Below are positions 35,856 to 49,048 of a stretch of 64,000 nucleotides of DNA, piece after piece. Positions within the stretch are counted from its first letter, which is position 1, and each line of letters opens with the position of its first letter. The notes beneath the pieces were generated by a model that saw only the letters and a program-made list of their open reading frames with translations, made no database searches and was not told where the DNA came from. Made by a program: the position numbers and the translations under genes. Source of the DNA: Monosporascus cannonballus (taxonomy: Eukaryota > Ascomycota > Sordariomycetes > Xylariales); assembly GCA_004154925.1 (NCBI GenBank), contig QJNS01000008.1:1-64000 (forward strand), given 5' to 3'.

Positions 35856-38800
35856 ATATAAACCTTGACCTAATACAAACTTCCTTTTAGGAAATATTTA
35901 AACTTTCGAAATACCATAATAATAGCTATAAATTCTTTATTTAAAATACCGTGATTAAAATTGGTTTCTTTAAACTTATACAAAAAGAATATAATAAGGT
36001 ATAATTTATCTTAATTATTTCGTTATCTTATTATTACCTTTAACGTATAATTTAAAATATCGGTTTTTAATTTAACGGAATAATATAAATCGTATATAAT
36101 TAATATTACTTTGTTAATAATCGCAGCCTTAATATTTTAAAATATTGTTTCTATACCTGGCATTTATTTAAATATGTCTTTTTCGTAAAGTTCGTTAAAA
36201 ATATAATTATTTTATTAAAGTTTCGAATAAATTTCCTATAATAATTAACGAATTTAAAAAATATTTATATTGTCTTAATTATTATTACCTTTTATTATTC
36301 CGTAATTATAACGATTTTTTTAAGGTTTATTTTAATACATTTTAAAATAATAATATATTTTAAATATTTTATTTTTTTATCAATGGAATTAACTTTTTTT
36401 TATATTAATAAATAACATTATATTTTGTAAAACGTAAAGAATTTTATAAATATATTTTACATATACCTTTTCTGTTTTTAAAAAAATAAGAATGTCGTCG
36501 AAATAGCAAAGGCCGAAAAAATTAAGGTATTTTTATAATACGTTATTTATTATTCGTTAAAGAATTATTGGTATATCCGTAAGTGCTATTAATATTACTA
36601 AATATTCCAATAATCCATATTTCGTTTTGAAAATTATTTTCTATTTGTATTTTTTTTTATTTTGATAAGATTATATTTGTTTTTAAAATTGAATATTATA
36701 AATTATTTAATTCCGTAAAGTTGCTTTTTTATTTCCGTAATTAAAATTAATAATATTGGATTTTTAATAATAATATTGTTTAATTATTAGTAATTAATTA
36801 AAAGTCGTAAATTTTTATTTTTTTAAATACGAAGAATATCGGATATCCTGCTTGTAATTTCGAAAATCGAATTTATTCTTTTTATAATTAATCTTTTATG
36901 TATTTTTTAAAAATACGTAATTCGTTTCCGTTAAGGATATAAATAAGGTAAAACTCTATCGAAAATCGTTTTTAAAAATTATTTTATAATTTTATACGCT
37001 ATATTTTAATAATTTCGTATCGAGGTTTTTCCGAAAGAGTTATTTATATTTGCAATATTATAATATCATATTAATTAGATGTTTTAATTTTTTAGGTTAT
37101 TATTTTCGTTATTTCAAATCGCTATTTAATTACTGTAATTTCGTTTTAATAATAATAATAATACGTCGTATGTCTTTTTTAATACCCGTTTTTTTTACAT
37201 TTTATTCCTTTAAATAATAAATTATATATTGTATTTTAATACGTACATTTGTCGTTATTATCGATCGAATATTAACATCTTAATTCCTTCTTTTTTTATT
37301 TATTAATAAAAAATAAAACAAATTTTATTAGGCTAATTTTACCGTTAATTAAAATTCCGTATTGGCGTATCCATAATAATCCTAAAATTATATTAAAATT
37401 CTTAAATAAAACGATATTGAAATTAATTATTTAATATCGTCCTAAGATAAAAGTTTCGAAATAATTAATTTCGCATATAATTTTTCCGTTATCATAAACG
37501 AATTTCTAATTTTCGGTATTTGTTATTATGTAAGGTTTTAACTTATATTTCTATAATAATTTGAATTTATTAATTATATCCGGTACAATATAATTTCCGC
37601 CTAGAATTTGGTAATTTACTATTACGGTATACCAGTACGTTCCGATTTGTATATCCAAAATAATAAGATTATTAACGTTTCTTATCGTCGCGTTTAAAGC
37701 CTTTTTTAAGAATTTTCCTTAATTTCTTTAAGTTTTGTTATTTTGCGGTTTTCTTACAGATAACCTTTTTTTTAAACTTTTATTCGAATTTATCGAATTT
37801 TATTTATATTTTTTGGTTTAAAGTGTTAAGTTATTATATTTATCGTTATTGCCGGCGTATTATTCTTTCGAGCCGTATTAAATATTCTTCACTTTTTTTA
37901 CAATTTTTCTTCTTATTAAATAAATTGTTTTTTTATGTTTGCGATTATATCTTATTATACGTTATTTTCGCTGTTGTTCCATCAACCTTTTGTAAATTAA
38001 CGTATTTCTTTTTAATAACTTTTTTTCGTAAGAATTTATAATAAATATTAATTAAAAATAAAAATCCGTAATATTTTTTTAATAATGTTTTTTTACCGTG
38101 CGCTTAATTAGTTCCTTTTTTGTTTGGTAATTATATTATTTATAATAATAAATAAGGTTATTTTGGGATATTATTTTCTTTTAAGTTAACTTTTTATTTC
38201 GGCCAATTACTGGATATTTCCTGGGGTTATAGTTTAAAACTGTCGATATTATTACTTATTATTTTTGTTATATCTGGTTCGGTTTAAAAAATCGAATTTT
38301 GCGTAATATATGCGGATAATTTGTATATGGATATATTATTTTTGTTTCTTATAATCGGGATATTTTTGTTATTAATAATATATGGCGTATGTCTTGCCAT
38401 ATTAATAAAACATTTTAGGGTAAATCTTTTTTATTTTGTTTTGGTAATTGCGTAACCATATTTGTTGCGTTTTTTGTTATGTTCGTAATACTTATTAAGT
38501 TAACTTTTTGGCTTTTCGCATTTTTCGTCGAATTTTTTATTCTAATAATCCTTATTACACCTTTTATCGTAAGCCTAATATATATTTAGTTTAAATTAGA
38601 TTAATAATTTTATTATTATTTCTTTAATTATTCCTGGATTATTTTTCCGGTGTAAGGATCCAGTTCTCTTATTATGGCTTTTTGGGTTTTTTATATTTAT
38701 AAATTTTATATCCCATTTTGCCATAATTAAAGCATTTAATCTGGTTTTAATTTTGCCTATGGGTAATGCTACGTTCCATAAGTCCTAACGCCGTTTTATA

Positions 38801-39592
38801 GGAAATAAAGGGTACGTTTCTTTTTTTCCCTTGGTTAAATTTGTTATATCTCAAATATAAGGCATATTATCTTTTTTTCCTATCGTTTTTCAAATTATTA
38901 ATTATTAATTTTAATTACTTTTATAATATAATGGTTTAAAGTAATTAATCGTTTAATCCGAATAATTTTATTTTTATATTATCTTTTAGCCCTTTATAAA
39001 ATATGTTAATAAAGGTATCGGTTTTATCGTTTTTTATCCAGCCTTAATCGTAAAACTTTTAAAGGTTACGCCATATTTAAATGCGGGTCCTTTTTGTTAT
39101 AATTATAAAAGTTGTTAAACCGTTAATCGTTTTTATCCGGATTACCGAAATTATTACGTACTTTATTTTCGAAATTAATATAAGTTGAAAAAATGTTATT
39201 AATAAAATCTTTTTTATTTATTTTTCTTATTTCTAAAAACCTTTTTATAAAGGGTTTAAGTTAATTAGCCGTATTTCCTATTAAGTATATTTTTATTATT
39301 AAAACCATATTTGCTAAATTATTAAGGTTTAAAAAATACAAGTAAATTTACGTTTAAATTAAAAACTTTTAAAGGTTGCTTTTTTATCGTAAGGTTTTGG
39401 TTTTTTGGGTTTTATACGGGCAAAAAAGGGTTGGGTAAATAACGTAGTTTTAAGTTATCGAATTCTTTTGTATAATTTCCGAATTTAAGCTTAAACTTGT
39501 TCAATAAAGGTTTTTTAAATGTTAATCGATATTTTAATTATATTAAATATTGTTTAAAATTTGATAGTATTATTAAATAAAAGCTTATAACG

Positions 39593-40008
39593 TATAATTA
39601 ACTATAAGGTTTAATTAATTATTAAATCTTAAGTCGACGGGTTTATATTAATAAAAATATTATGGAAATTTAAATAATAAATTTAATCAAATGTTACGTT
39701 TCGTAATACTAAGGGTATTTTAAGTATCGATATTATATTGCACATGAAAGTTATCTAAATTATATAATTAATAAACATATATATTTTATTTCTGGCTTAA
39801 GGTGCTTATTATAGCTTAACGACACTTTTCCAGTTGAATTCCCTTAAGTCCCTTTGAGCCCCTTCTGGTGCTTATCCGGCTCAAGCCTTTTTGTCCAATC
39901 AGGGCCCTTAAGCCCTTTAAGCCAGTCACGTGACTTCTTGGCTAGGTCGGGGTCTGGTTCTTCAGGATCCCGCCCGTTTTCAGAAGCCAAGACCGTTAGG
40001 TCATAACA
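39593..40008 (-). repeat. Element E right (5') LTR (416 bp)
   Basis: The R-U5 part (39593-~39790) is heavily RIP-mutated while U3 (~39795-40008) is almost untouched, with an intact TCACGTGA at 39926-39933. U3 is related to the solo LTR at 12963-13286 (both end AAGACCGTTAGGTCATAACA). Confidence 0.85.
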
Positions 40009-40135
40009 CGTCGTAAAAGGGTTGAAACGAAGGAACGGAAGTGTGGCGTCTGCGGCAAGCCCGGACGTAATACGCGTACTTATAAAGAAGCTATAAATAC
40101 GTCTAGCGAAAAAAAATTCCGATTAATTTGAATTG
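40009..40135 (+). pseudogene. DNA-transposon transposase C-terminal tail (pogo/Fot1-like)
   Basis: The frame reads KRVETKERKCGVCGKPGRN-TRTY, a zinc knuckle C-x2-C-x4-(H to R)-x4-(C to Y), then KEAINTSSEKKFRLI and a stop. Such a knuckle near the C-terminus is typical of fungal pogo/Fot1-type transposases. The upstream catalytic part is absent because the E LTR begins here. The assignment rests on the knuckle alone. Confidence 0.4.
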
Positions 40136-41147
40136 ATTCGAGGTGTTGTGGTTAATTAATTTAAGATTGTTGTTGCAAGGTGCCAAAAAACGACCCGCTT
40201 GCTTATCTGAGACGTTACTTAATTTATTAAAAAGATAATATATACATCGCTAAAAGAATTTTACGTACATAATAATAAGGATTTAATTTCGACGGCTAGA
40301 TAAAAAGAAACCTTAAAATACATCTATACTACATCTATTTATAAGATATCGCATCTCGAGATAAAATTAACAAGTTCGTTACGGTTAAAAGTTAATTAAA
40401 GAAAAGCTATATCTGAAAAACAATATTTTATATTATTTCGAATAATACGATTATTAAATTTAAAAAACAATTTGTTAAACTAGAATAAAAACGTTACGAG
40501 ATTGTTTAAATGACTTTTAAATATACGTTATAAAGTTATTCGAAAAAGTAATTAAGTAAAAAGTAAACAAGTAGGATATAATAATTTCTTTTATAATAGA
40601 AGCGAAATTATTATTTTTTATATAAATTGTTATACAAATTATTTTTATTTTTTAATAAATCATAAAATCGGAAATTAATTCGAAAATAGGATTATTAAGT
40701 ATATAATGCTATAATTTACAAAGTATACGGTTCGTTAACGAAAATATTGTTTTGTATATAACGAAATTATGATACATTAATATATATAATTATTGATTGC
40801 AAAAAATAGTAAAAGCTAATTTAATTAAAATAAATTATATACCTACAAGTAATATGTTAATAAAGAAATTAACGAAAACCCTTTTATAAAAAACATTTAA
40901 ATACTTTAAAAAGCAGTTAAAATTAATAGATATTATGATATTTTCGAAGGGCGGACGAAGATTTTACGAAATACTTTAAAAAAGAAATTAATAAATTAAA
41001 AAAACTTAATCGTCGAAAAAAGAAATAAAGAGCTGTAGTTTTAAAAAGTAATAAAGAGTAATAATTAACGCCTTAAATACTTTAAAGCGTTAAAAGGATA
41101 TATCAGCTAGCCAGGTATACGTTAGCATACCAAATACGGAAAGATGG
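40136..41147. other. AT-rich intergenic DNA, no gene recognised
   Basis: It does not align by eye with the chromovirus family. A RIP-like composition suggests an older, unidentified repeat. The last ~50 bp (41100-41147) return to normal composition and end with GATGG, the presumed left TSD of element H. Confidence 0.5.
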
Positions 41148-41559
41148 TATAACCCAACACGCTTAGCACGACCAGAAACAGTTAGGAGAGTGGGGATTCT
41201 CCAAGGTCACGTGATCGTAAAGATCGCTGGCCAGTCCAGCGAAGCTGGATTGCGGGGATCGCTGGCGAGTCCAGCGAGTCTGGATCGCGGGGATTGCTAG
41301 CGAATCCAGCGAGTCCTAAAATAATACGATTTAGAAAGAAAATATATAGATACGTTCGTTTCCATAGTTTAGATAATATCAATTTGCAATATTTATTAAT
41401 ACCAAATACTTGCAATAATAAATCGTTACCTAAAACGCTTTTAGTATTACAAAACGTAATACGTTATTATATTTGTTACTTAAATTCCTACGATATATCC
41501 GTTAATATAAACCCGTACGCCTAAAGTTTAATAATTAGTTAAACCGCTTAGCCGTTATA
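41148..41559 (+). repeat. Element H 5' LTR (412 bp)
   Basis: Starts TATAACCCAACACG and ends GCCGTTATA. U3 is nearly free of RIP, with intact TCACGTGA at 41207-41214 and a 35-bp tandem repeat. R-U5 is moderately mutated. The segment after the LTR (41560) begins CGTTACAAGC, without the TGG that usually starts a tRNA primer site. Confidence 0.85.
41222..41315. repeat. 35-bp tandem repeat in H U3, 2.7 copies
   Basis: Units 41222-41256, 41257-41291 and partial 41292-41315 are rich in TCCAGCGA and GATCGCTGG. The sequence is unrelated to the C-type U3 repeat but has the same 35-bp period. Confidence 0.85.
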
Positions 41560-42361
41560 CGTTACAAGCTTTTGTTTAGTAATACCGTTAAACTCTGAGC
41601 AATATCGCCGACACTATGTTTACTAGTAAGCAGCCCGAACAGCCCACTTACCAGGTCTTTAAGAACCTTAATACCGGAATGAAATCCGAGGAAAAAAAAA
41701 ACAGCCTCACCATTTTCGAAAAAAAGTTCTTCGGCGCCTGGATGCTATAAACGAACATATCCTTTAGCTTAAATAAAACAAAAACAATTTTATAATATCC
41801 TTTTAACCTACTTATAAAAATTTTAAGAAAAAAGGAAAGGCTTCCGAAATAAGAAGGGTTTTTCAGTTAAACTAGGTTATTTAGTTAAACTTTACTAAGG
41901 AATTAAAAAAAGTTTTTAAACCTTTTAAGCCAGAACTTATTAACGGAATTTTAATTAAATTACAATTATTTCTAACTTAATATCGAAAGTATTTTAGGTA
42001 CTTTCCTATTCGACTTATTACACCTGTTATACGAGTTAAATTTGCGGTCGAATAACTTACCGGAAGCGCGGCCACTTAGTTTAAACCCGTTATAAAAAGG
42101 TATGTTATCTTACCCTTTAAAAAAACAAAAGCCGGAAATAATGCAAATTTATAATAATTACGAACAGTTCGATCAAATATTAACGAAAGTTTTCGGAATA
42201 ATAAACGAAAAAACAAAAGCCGAAAGACAAATCCAGCAATTACGACAAAAAAAACCAGTATTCAGTTACGGCAATATGCTTATTTAATTGGTATTTAAGT
42301 TGAATTAGGGATAAAAAGCATAAATGGCCAAATTTTTCGACGGCTTAAAAAAGGAAATACA

Positions 42362-42747
42362 TGTGACGGCTCGGCGGTTTAACCAACTATTAAACCTTAA
42401 GTTGACGCGTTTATGTTGGCAGGAGTATCGTGGGAATCTAAGCAATAAATACAGTAACGTATTACGTCTCGTAATGCCAAGGGTGCCTTAGGTAATAAAT
42501 TGTTATTGCAAGTTGAAATTATCTAAATTATGGATTTAATAAACGTATATATCTTTCTTTTTTAGCTGGATTATTACCAGTAAATTGGTAGTCCGGCTTA
42601 TTAGCTTATTATTATGAAATTAATAATCCGGCTTATTGGCTTACCATCAATATGTTAGTAATTTATTACGTAACCTGATTTATATAGTTTTTCTTAGCTT
42701 TTTCCGTTATAACCGTTCTTAAAGGCCGTAACTTATCAAGTCGTAAT
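42362..42747 (-). repeat. Element G 3' LTR (386 bp)
   Basis: TGTGACGGCTCGGCGG...AAGTCGTAATA. U3 contains degenerate copies of the C-type 35-bp repeat. Confidence 0.88.
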
Positions 42748-43330
42748 ATGATTTCTTTTTTCTCAAAACCTTATTTTCAAGATTTCTTTTTTTCCTAATA
42801 AGTTTTTTCCATATACCTTTAATATATTTTTCGGTATATTTAAACGTCGTTTTCGTAAATGCGAATAACGATTTGCCTTAATTAATTTAATTAAATTTAA
42901 AAATTTTAATACGATATTTTATTTCTTTTGTTTTATTCTACAATTTAATTACTAAATAATAAATACGGTTTTTCGTTATAAAAAATATGTCCATCAAAAA
43001 TGTTCGTATAACGGAATAAAAATTTTTATTTTTATAATTAATCGCTATATTACAAAATTAAAAAAACTAAAAAAATAACAGTTAACGATTAAAAAATCTT
43101 TATCCGAAATTTTTGCGTATTTTTTTCGTATACGTTATTAACGTTAATACCATAAATTTTAGGATACGTAATATGTTAATCGTACCCTTTAACCCTTATA
43201 TAATTTTAATAACTTTATGCAATTAAAATTAAAATCCGTAATCGAGATTTAGGCCTTAAAAAAATGGATATTATTAATTGGAATACGGTAAATTAAGGGT
43301 TTTCTTCCGTAAATTTCGTAAATTAGGATA
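42748..43330 (+). pseudogene. Element G antisense Zn2Cys6-like ORF
   Basis: The cluster at 42920-43009 reads Y-x2-C-x6-Y-x8-Y-x2-Y-x6-Y at exact spacing, keeping Cys at position 2. The segment between positions 3 and 5 (TVFRYKKY) matches elements A and D. The surrounding frame has several stops. Confidence 0.6.
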
Positions 43331-43369
43331 TTATCATTACGTGTGGTTCCGCCGTCGCTAGTAAAAATT

Positions 43370-46300
43370 CTTTAATAAGCGCTGGGCGTTAATAAGATTT
43401 TTAGCAGGTTCCTAAGTATTTTCGGAATTTGGGTACATTTTGTATTTAATTAAGTATTAAATAAATCCGTTTTATTTTCGCATATCGAAAATTATTTATA
43501 TTTTATATATTTGTTTGTTTTTTATTTTTATATTATTTTATATCGTATATACTTTAATTATATTTGTTATTAATTTAAATAAAAAATATAAGAAATTTAA
43601 TATAAGTTAACTTTTAATAAGAATTTTAATTAATAATTATTTTTAAATTCTTTTGGCGATTTTATATGGACCGATATATTTAAAATTAAGGTTTTTATTA
43701 AGTCTTTTTATTTAAATATTTTTTATAACGAAAAAAAGTATTTCCCCTTTTTCGAAAATTAATTTTTTTAACTTTTTCTAATTACAATATTTACTTATTT
43801 AATTCCGTACGACTTTTTATTTTGTTTTTATTTTTTAATATAATTATCGTAATTATTTTAACGTAAAAATTACTTTAATATTAATTGGACCTTCGTTACG
43901 TATTTTCCTATATATTTTTAGAATAAAACCAAAATTTACGTTCGTAAATATTATCTTAATATTATCTTAATAATTAATATTATAAATTAATGTAATACTT
44001 AATATTTCTTTAACCTAATTATTTTATTCGTAATTAATGTAATATCGTAAATATATTTCCAAAATTTAATTTATTTAATTTATTTATTCATTTATTTAAA
44101 ATTTAAATATGTTACATAATTTGGAATTGAATTTAATTTATATTATTAAACCTTGCCAAAGTTTAGATACGAATATTAATCCTTTATTTAATATAATATT
44201 TATTCATAATTTATATATATTAAAAATAATTTTTAAAAAAATATACCAGTTATTCGGTATTTATATTTTTATAATGTGGTAAAAAATAAGAAACTTTCGA
44301 AAATCGATCGAGGATTACAAAAATGTTATCGTAATATATTTCCGTAATTAGATTTTTTGATATAAAAAATTTAATAATAAAATTAAATATAATTGAATAC
44401 TATAATGGTTTTATAATTAATAATGGCTATAATTTTCCATATAATTTATATTATCGAACTTTTACTTTGGCGTAAATATCCTATTGCCATATAACTTTTT
44501 ATATTATTAGTTTTATTTTGGGAAAAAATATATATATTAAAATCGCTTTAAGGTTTTATAAATCCCTAGATATTTACATAATTAATATTCGTATATTTTT
44601 CGTATTAGGTTTTTTTATTATTTTTCTGGAATTTGCATTTTATTTATTTTTTGGTTTTCTGGAGAACCGTCGTGATGCTATTAAATATTTTAATGCATAT
44701 CGTAAAGTATTTCTTAAATTATCGCAATTTATCGTAAGCATAAATATCCTTTTATAATAATATCAAAAATTATGTAACTAATTTTAATTAATTTTTTTTA
44801 AAGTTTAATTATTTACTTAGAATATTTGGTTTATTATTTTTTGATTATGTTTTATAAATAATAACAAAATTGAAGTTCGCCAATATTTTTACGTATTTTA
44901 ATTATTATTTTGTAAGTTTTCTGATCGTAATAAATTAAATAAAATTTTGATAATCCGTATAAATTTTAACCTAGTACATATTTCCTTTTAAAAAATACCT
45001 AAATTTCTGAAATGCCATAATAATGGCCATAAATTCCTTATCTGGAATACCGTAATTAAGTTCGGCTTTTTTTAATATATACGAAAAAAATATAATAAGG
45101 TATAATTTGCCTTAATTATTTCGTTATCCAATTATTACGTTTAACGCAAAATCCGAAATATCGGTTTTTAATTTAACGGAATAATTTAAATTATACATAA
45201 TTAATATTAATTCGTTAATAATTAATTTTTAATATTTTAAAATATCTTTTTTATATTTGGCATATATTTAAACTTTTTTCCTTTTTTTATAAAAATTTTT
45301 AAAAATATAATTATTTTATTAAAATTTCGAATAAACGTTTTATAAAATTAGCGAATTTGAAGAATATTTGTACTTCCTTAATTATCGTTAATATTTACCA
45401 TTTTATAATTATAGCGATTTTCTTAAAATTTATCTTAATATATCCTAAAGTAATAATATATCCTAGATATTTTATTTTTTATATATAAAATTAACTTTCT
45501 TTTACGTTAACAAATAACCTTACGTTTTATAAAACTTAAAAAATTTTATAAACGTATTTTATATATATTTTTTCTGTTTTTAAAAAAATAAGAATATTGT
45601 CGAAATAACAAACGACGAAAATATTATGGTATTTTCGTAATACGGAATTAACCATTTTTTAAAAAGTTACTAATACGTTTATAAATCCTATTAATATAAC
45701 TAAATATTTAAATAATCCGTATTTCGTTCTAAAAGTTATTTTTTATTTATATCTTTTTTAATCTTAATAAGATTATATATATTTTTAAGATCGAATGCTG
45801 TAAATTATTTAATTCCGTAAAGATAATTTTTTATTTCCGTAATTAAGAATAATAATATTCGATCTTTAATAATAACGTCGTTTAATTATTAATAATCGAC
45901 TATAAATCGCAATTTCTTATTTTTCTTAAATACGAAAAATATCGGGTATTTTATTAGTAATTTCGAAAATCGAATTTATCCTTTTGATATCCGATTTTCC
46001 AGATATTCTCTAAAACTACATATTCCGTTTTTATTAAAATTATAAATAAGGTAAAACTTTGTTAAAACCTTTTTTTTAAAAAATTATTTCATAATTTTAT
46101 TCGCTATATTCCGGTAACTTTATATCAAGTTCCTTTTTAAAACATTATTCGTATATATAATATTATAATAATATATTAATTAGGTTTTTTAATTTCTTAA
46201 ACTGTTATTTTTATTATTTTAAATTATTATTTAATTATTTTAATTTCGTTTTAATAAAAATAATAATGCGTTATATATTTTTTAATGTTTATTTCTTTTT

Positions 46301-48602
46301 TATATTTTGTTTTTTTAAATGGTAAAATATTTATTATATCTTTATCTTTATATTCGTCCTTATTATTTATCAAATATTAAGATTTTAATTTTTTTTTCGT
46401 TTATTAATAGGAAATAAAATAAATTTTATTTAATTAATTTTCCGTTAATCAAAATTCCGTACTTGCGTATTTATACTAATCCTAAAATTATATCGTAATT
46501 CCCAAATAAAACGATATCGAAATTAATTATTTAATATTATCCTTTAACAAAAATATCGAAATAATTAATTTTGCGTATAAATGTTTTGTTGTCGTAAACG
46601 AATTCTTAAATTTTGGTATTTATCGCTTTATAAAATTTTAATTTATATTTTCATAATAATTTAAATTTATTAATTATATTTAATATAATATAATTTCCGC
46701 TTTAAATTCCGTAATTTATTATTACGGTATACTAATATATTCCGATTCGTATTTTTAAAATAATAAAGTCGTTAACGTTTCCTATCGTCGTATTTAAAAT
46801 CTTTTTTCAGAGTTTCTTTTAATTTCTTAATGTTTTGTTATTTTGCAGCTTTTTTATTAATACTTTTTTTTAAATTTTTATTCAAATTTATCAAATTGTA
46901 TTTATATTTCTCTATATAACGTATTACGTTATTATATTTATCGTTATTGTTAGCGTATTATTCCTTTAAGTCCTATTAATTGTTTTTAATTTTTTTATAA
47001 TTTTTTGCTTATTAAATAAAATTTTTTTATATTTATAATGACATTTTATTATACGTCGTTTTGGTTATTATTTTAAAGATTTCCTATAAAATAACGTATT
47101 TTTTGAATAACTTTTTTTTAAAAATCCGTAATAAATAATAACTTTTTAATAATGTTTTTTTACCGTACGCTAAATTATCTTTTTTCCCGTTTAATAATTA
47201 TATTATCTATAATAATAAAAACGATCTCTTTACGAGCATTATTTTTTTTAGGCCAACTTTTTATGTCGGCCAAATATTATACATTTTCTGCAATTAAAAT
47301 TCGAAATTGTCGATATTATTATTTATTACTTTTATTATATCCGGTACGGTTTAAAAAACTATATCCCTTATAATATATTCGGGTAATTCGTACGTAAATA
47401 TGTTATTTTTATTTTTCGTAATTAAGATATTCTCGTCGTCGACATTATATGGCATATATTTTATTATATTAATTTAGTATTCCGGGACAAAATTTGTTTA
47501 TTTAATTTCGGTATTTATATAATTATTTTTATAACACCTTTTGTTATATTTTCAATATTTATCAAATTAATTTTTTGGATTTTCGCATTTTTCGTTAAAT
47601 TTCTTATTATAATAGTTTTTATTAAAGGTTTGGTTAAAAGTTGGATATATATTTGGCTTGAATTATATTAACAATTTTATTATTATTTCTTTAATTATTT
47701 TTAAGTTATTTTTCTGGTATAAGGGTTTAATTATTTTATTGTAATTCTTTAGGTTTTTTATATTTATAAACTTTATATCCTATTTTGCCGTAATTAAAAT
47801 ATTTAATTTGGCTTTAATCCTATTTATGGATAACGCCAAATTCCATAAGTTTTAACGTTATTCCGTAAAAAATAAAAGGTACGTTTTTTTTTCCTTTAAT
47901 TAAATTTCTTATATTTTGAATATAAAAAATATTATCCTTTTTCCTTTTATTATTTTTTAAATTATTAATTATTAATCTTAATTACTTTTATAATATACCG
48001 GTTTTGAGTAATTAATCGCATAATCCGAATAATCTTATTTTTTATATTATGTTTTAACTTTTTATAAAATAAATCGATAAGTACGTTGGTTTCGTTATTT
48101 TTTTATTTTGCTTTAACCGCGAAAATTCTAAACGTTACGGCATACTTGGACGCAGGTTTTTTTTGTCGGAATTATAAAACTTATTAAGCCGTTAATCTTT
48201 TTTATCCGGATTGCCGAAAGTATTGCATATTTTATTTTCGAAATTGGTATAAGTTAAAAAAATCGTATTTATAAAATTGTTTTTATTTATTTTTTTTATT
48301 TTTAAAAAATATTTTATAATAAGTTTAGATTAATTAATTATATTTTTTATTAAGTATAATTTTATTATTAAAACTCTATCCATTAAGTTATTAAAATTTC
48401 AAAAGTAAATATAAATTCGTATTTAAATTAAAAAAGTTTAAGGATTACTTTTTTTATCGTAATGTTTTGGCTTTTTTGGCTTTATATGGGCGAAGGAAAA
48501 TTAAGTAAATGGGGTAGCCTTAAATTGTCGAAGTTTTTTTTTAAACTTCCGAATTCGAGCCTAAAATTATTATATAAGGATTTTCTAAATGCTGGTCGAC
48601 AT
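43370..48602 (-). pseudogene. Element G gag-pol remnant
   Basis: Gag ATG at 48602. Protease near 46440-46740. RT active site Y-F-D-N at 45596-45607, losing the last Asp. RNase H near 44850-45220, integrase near 43530-44800, chromodomain near 43370-43530. Dense stops. Confidence 0.82.
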
Positions 48603-48662
48603 TTTAATAATATTAAATATTATTTAAAGTTTAACGATATTATTAAACAAAAATTTATAACG

Positions 48663-49048
48663 TATAACGGCTTAACGGTTTAATTAATTATTAAACTTTA
48701 AGTCGAAGGGTTTATATTAATAGAAATATTGTAAAAATCTGAATAATAAATATAATAACGTATTATGTTTCGTAATGCCAAAAATACCTTAAGTAACGAA
48801 TTATTATTATAAGCTGGAATTATTTAAATTATGGAATTAATAAACGTATATATGCTTTTTTTTAGTTAGATTATTACTAATAAGTTGGTATTCCGGCTTA
48901 CTGGTTTACTATCAGTGAGTTAGTAATCCGGCTTACTGGCTTATTATCAGTAAGCTAGTAATCTATTACGTGACCTAATCCACATAGTCTTTCTTGGCCT
49001 TTTCCGTTGCGACCGTTCCTGAAGGCCGTGGCTTGTCAGGTCGTAATA
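48663..49048 (-). repeat. Element G 5' LTR (386 bp)
   Basis: TATAACGGCTTAACGG...GGTCGTAATA. TTACGTGA at 48966-48973. Its U3 is closely similar to element C's U3 and lightly mutated. Confidence 0.88.

Larger units (their letters stand above)
27480..39560 (-). pseudogene. Element E gag-pol remnant (interrupted)
   Basis: Chromodomain 27480-27650, integrase to ~28960, then the F insertion, RNase H from 35856, RT near 36400-36900 with Y-F-D-D at 36494-36505, protease near 37300-37640, and gag to ~39560, where the start codon is ATA instead of ATG. Sequence on either side of F joins smoothly (..AATCCG/TATAAACC..), showing one original element. Stops are frequent. Confidence 0.8.
26442..40008 (-). 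mobile_element. Element E: composite chromovirus with unlike LTRs
   Basis: The minus-strand internal region is complete once the 206-bp solo LTR (28012-28217) and element F (29315-35855) are removed. The two LTRs belong to different U3 types (371 bp AATTAC-rich, and 416 bp AGCTCAAGG-like), and the flanks (CTGAA, CGTCG) do not match as a TSD. This suggests recombination between two insertions. Confidence 0.75.
42362..49048 (-). mobile_element. Element G: full-length chromovirus (6687 bp, TSD ATACA)
   Basis: LTRs of 386 bp each. Perfect ATACA at 42357-42361 and 49049-49053. The gag of H is interrupted here and resumes in register after removal. Heavily RIP-mutated. Confidence 0.94.
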
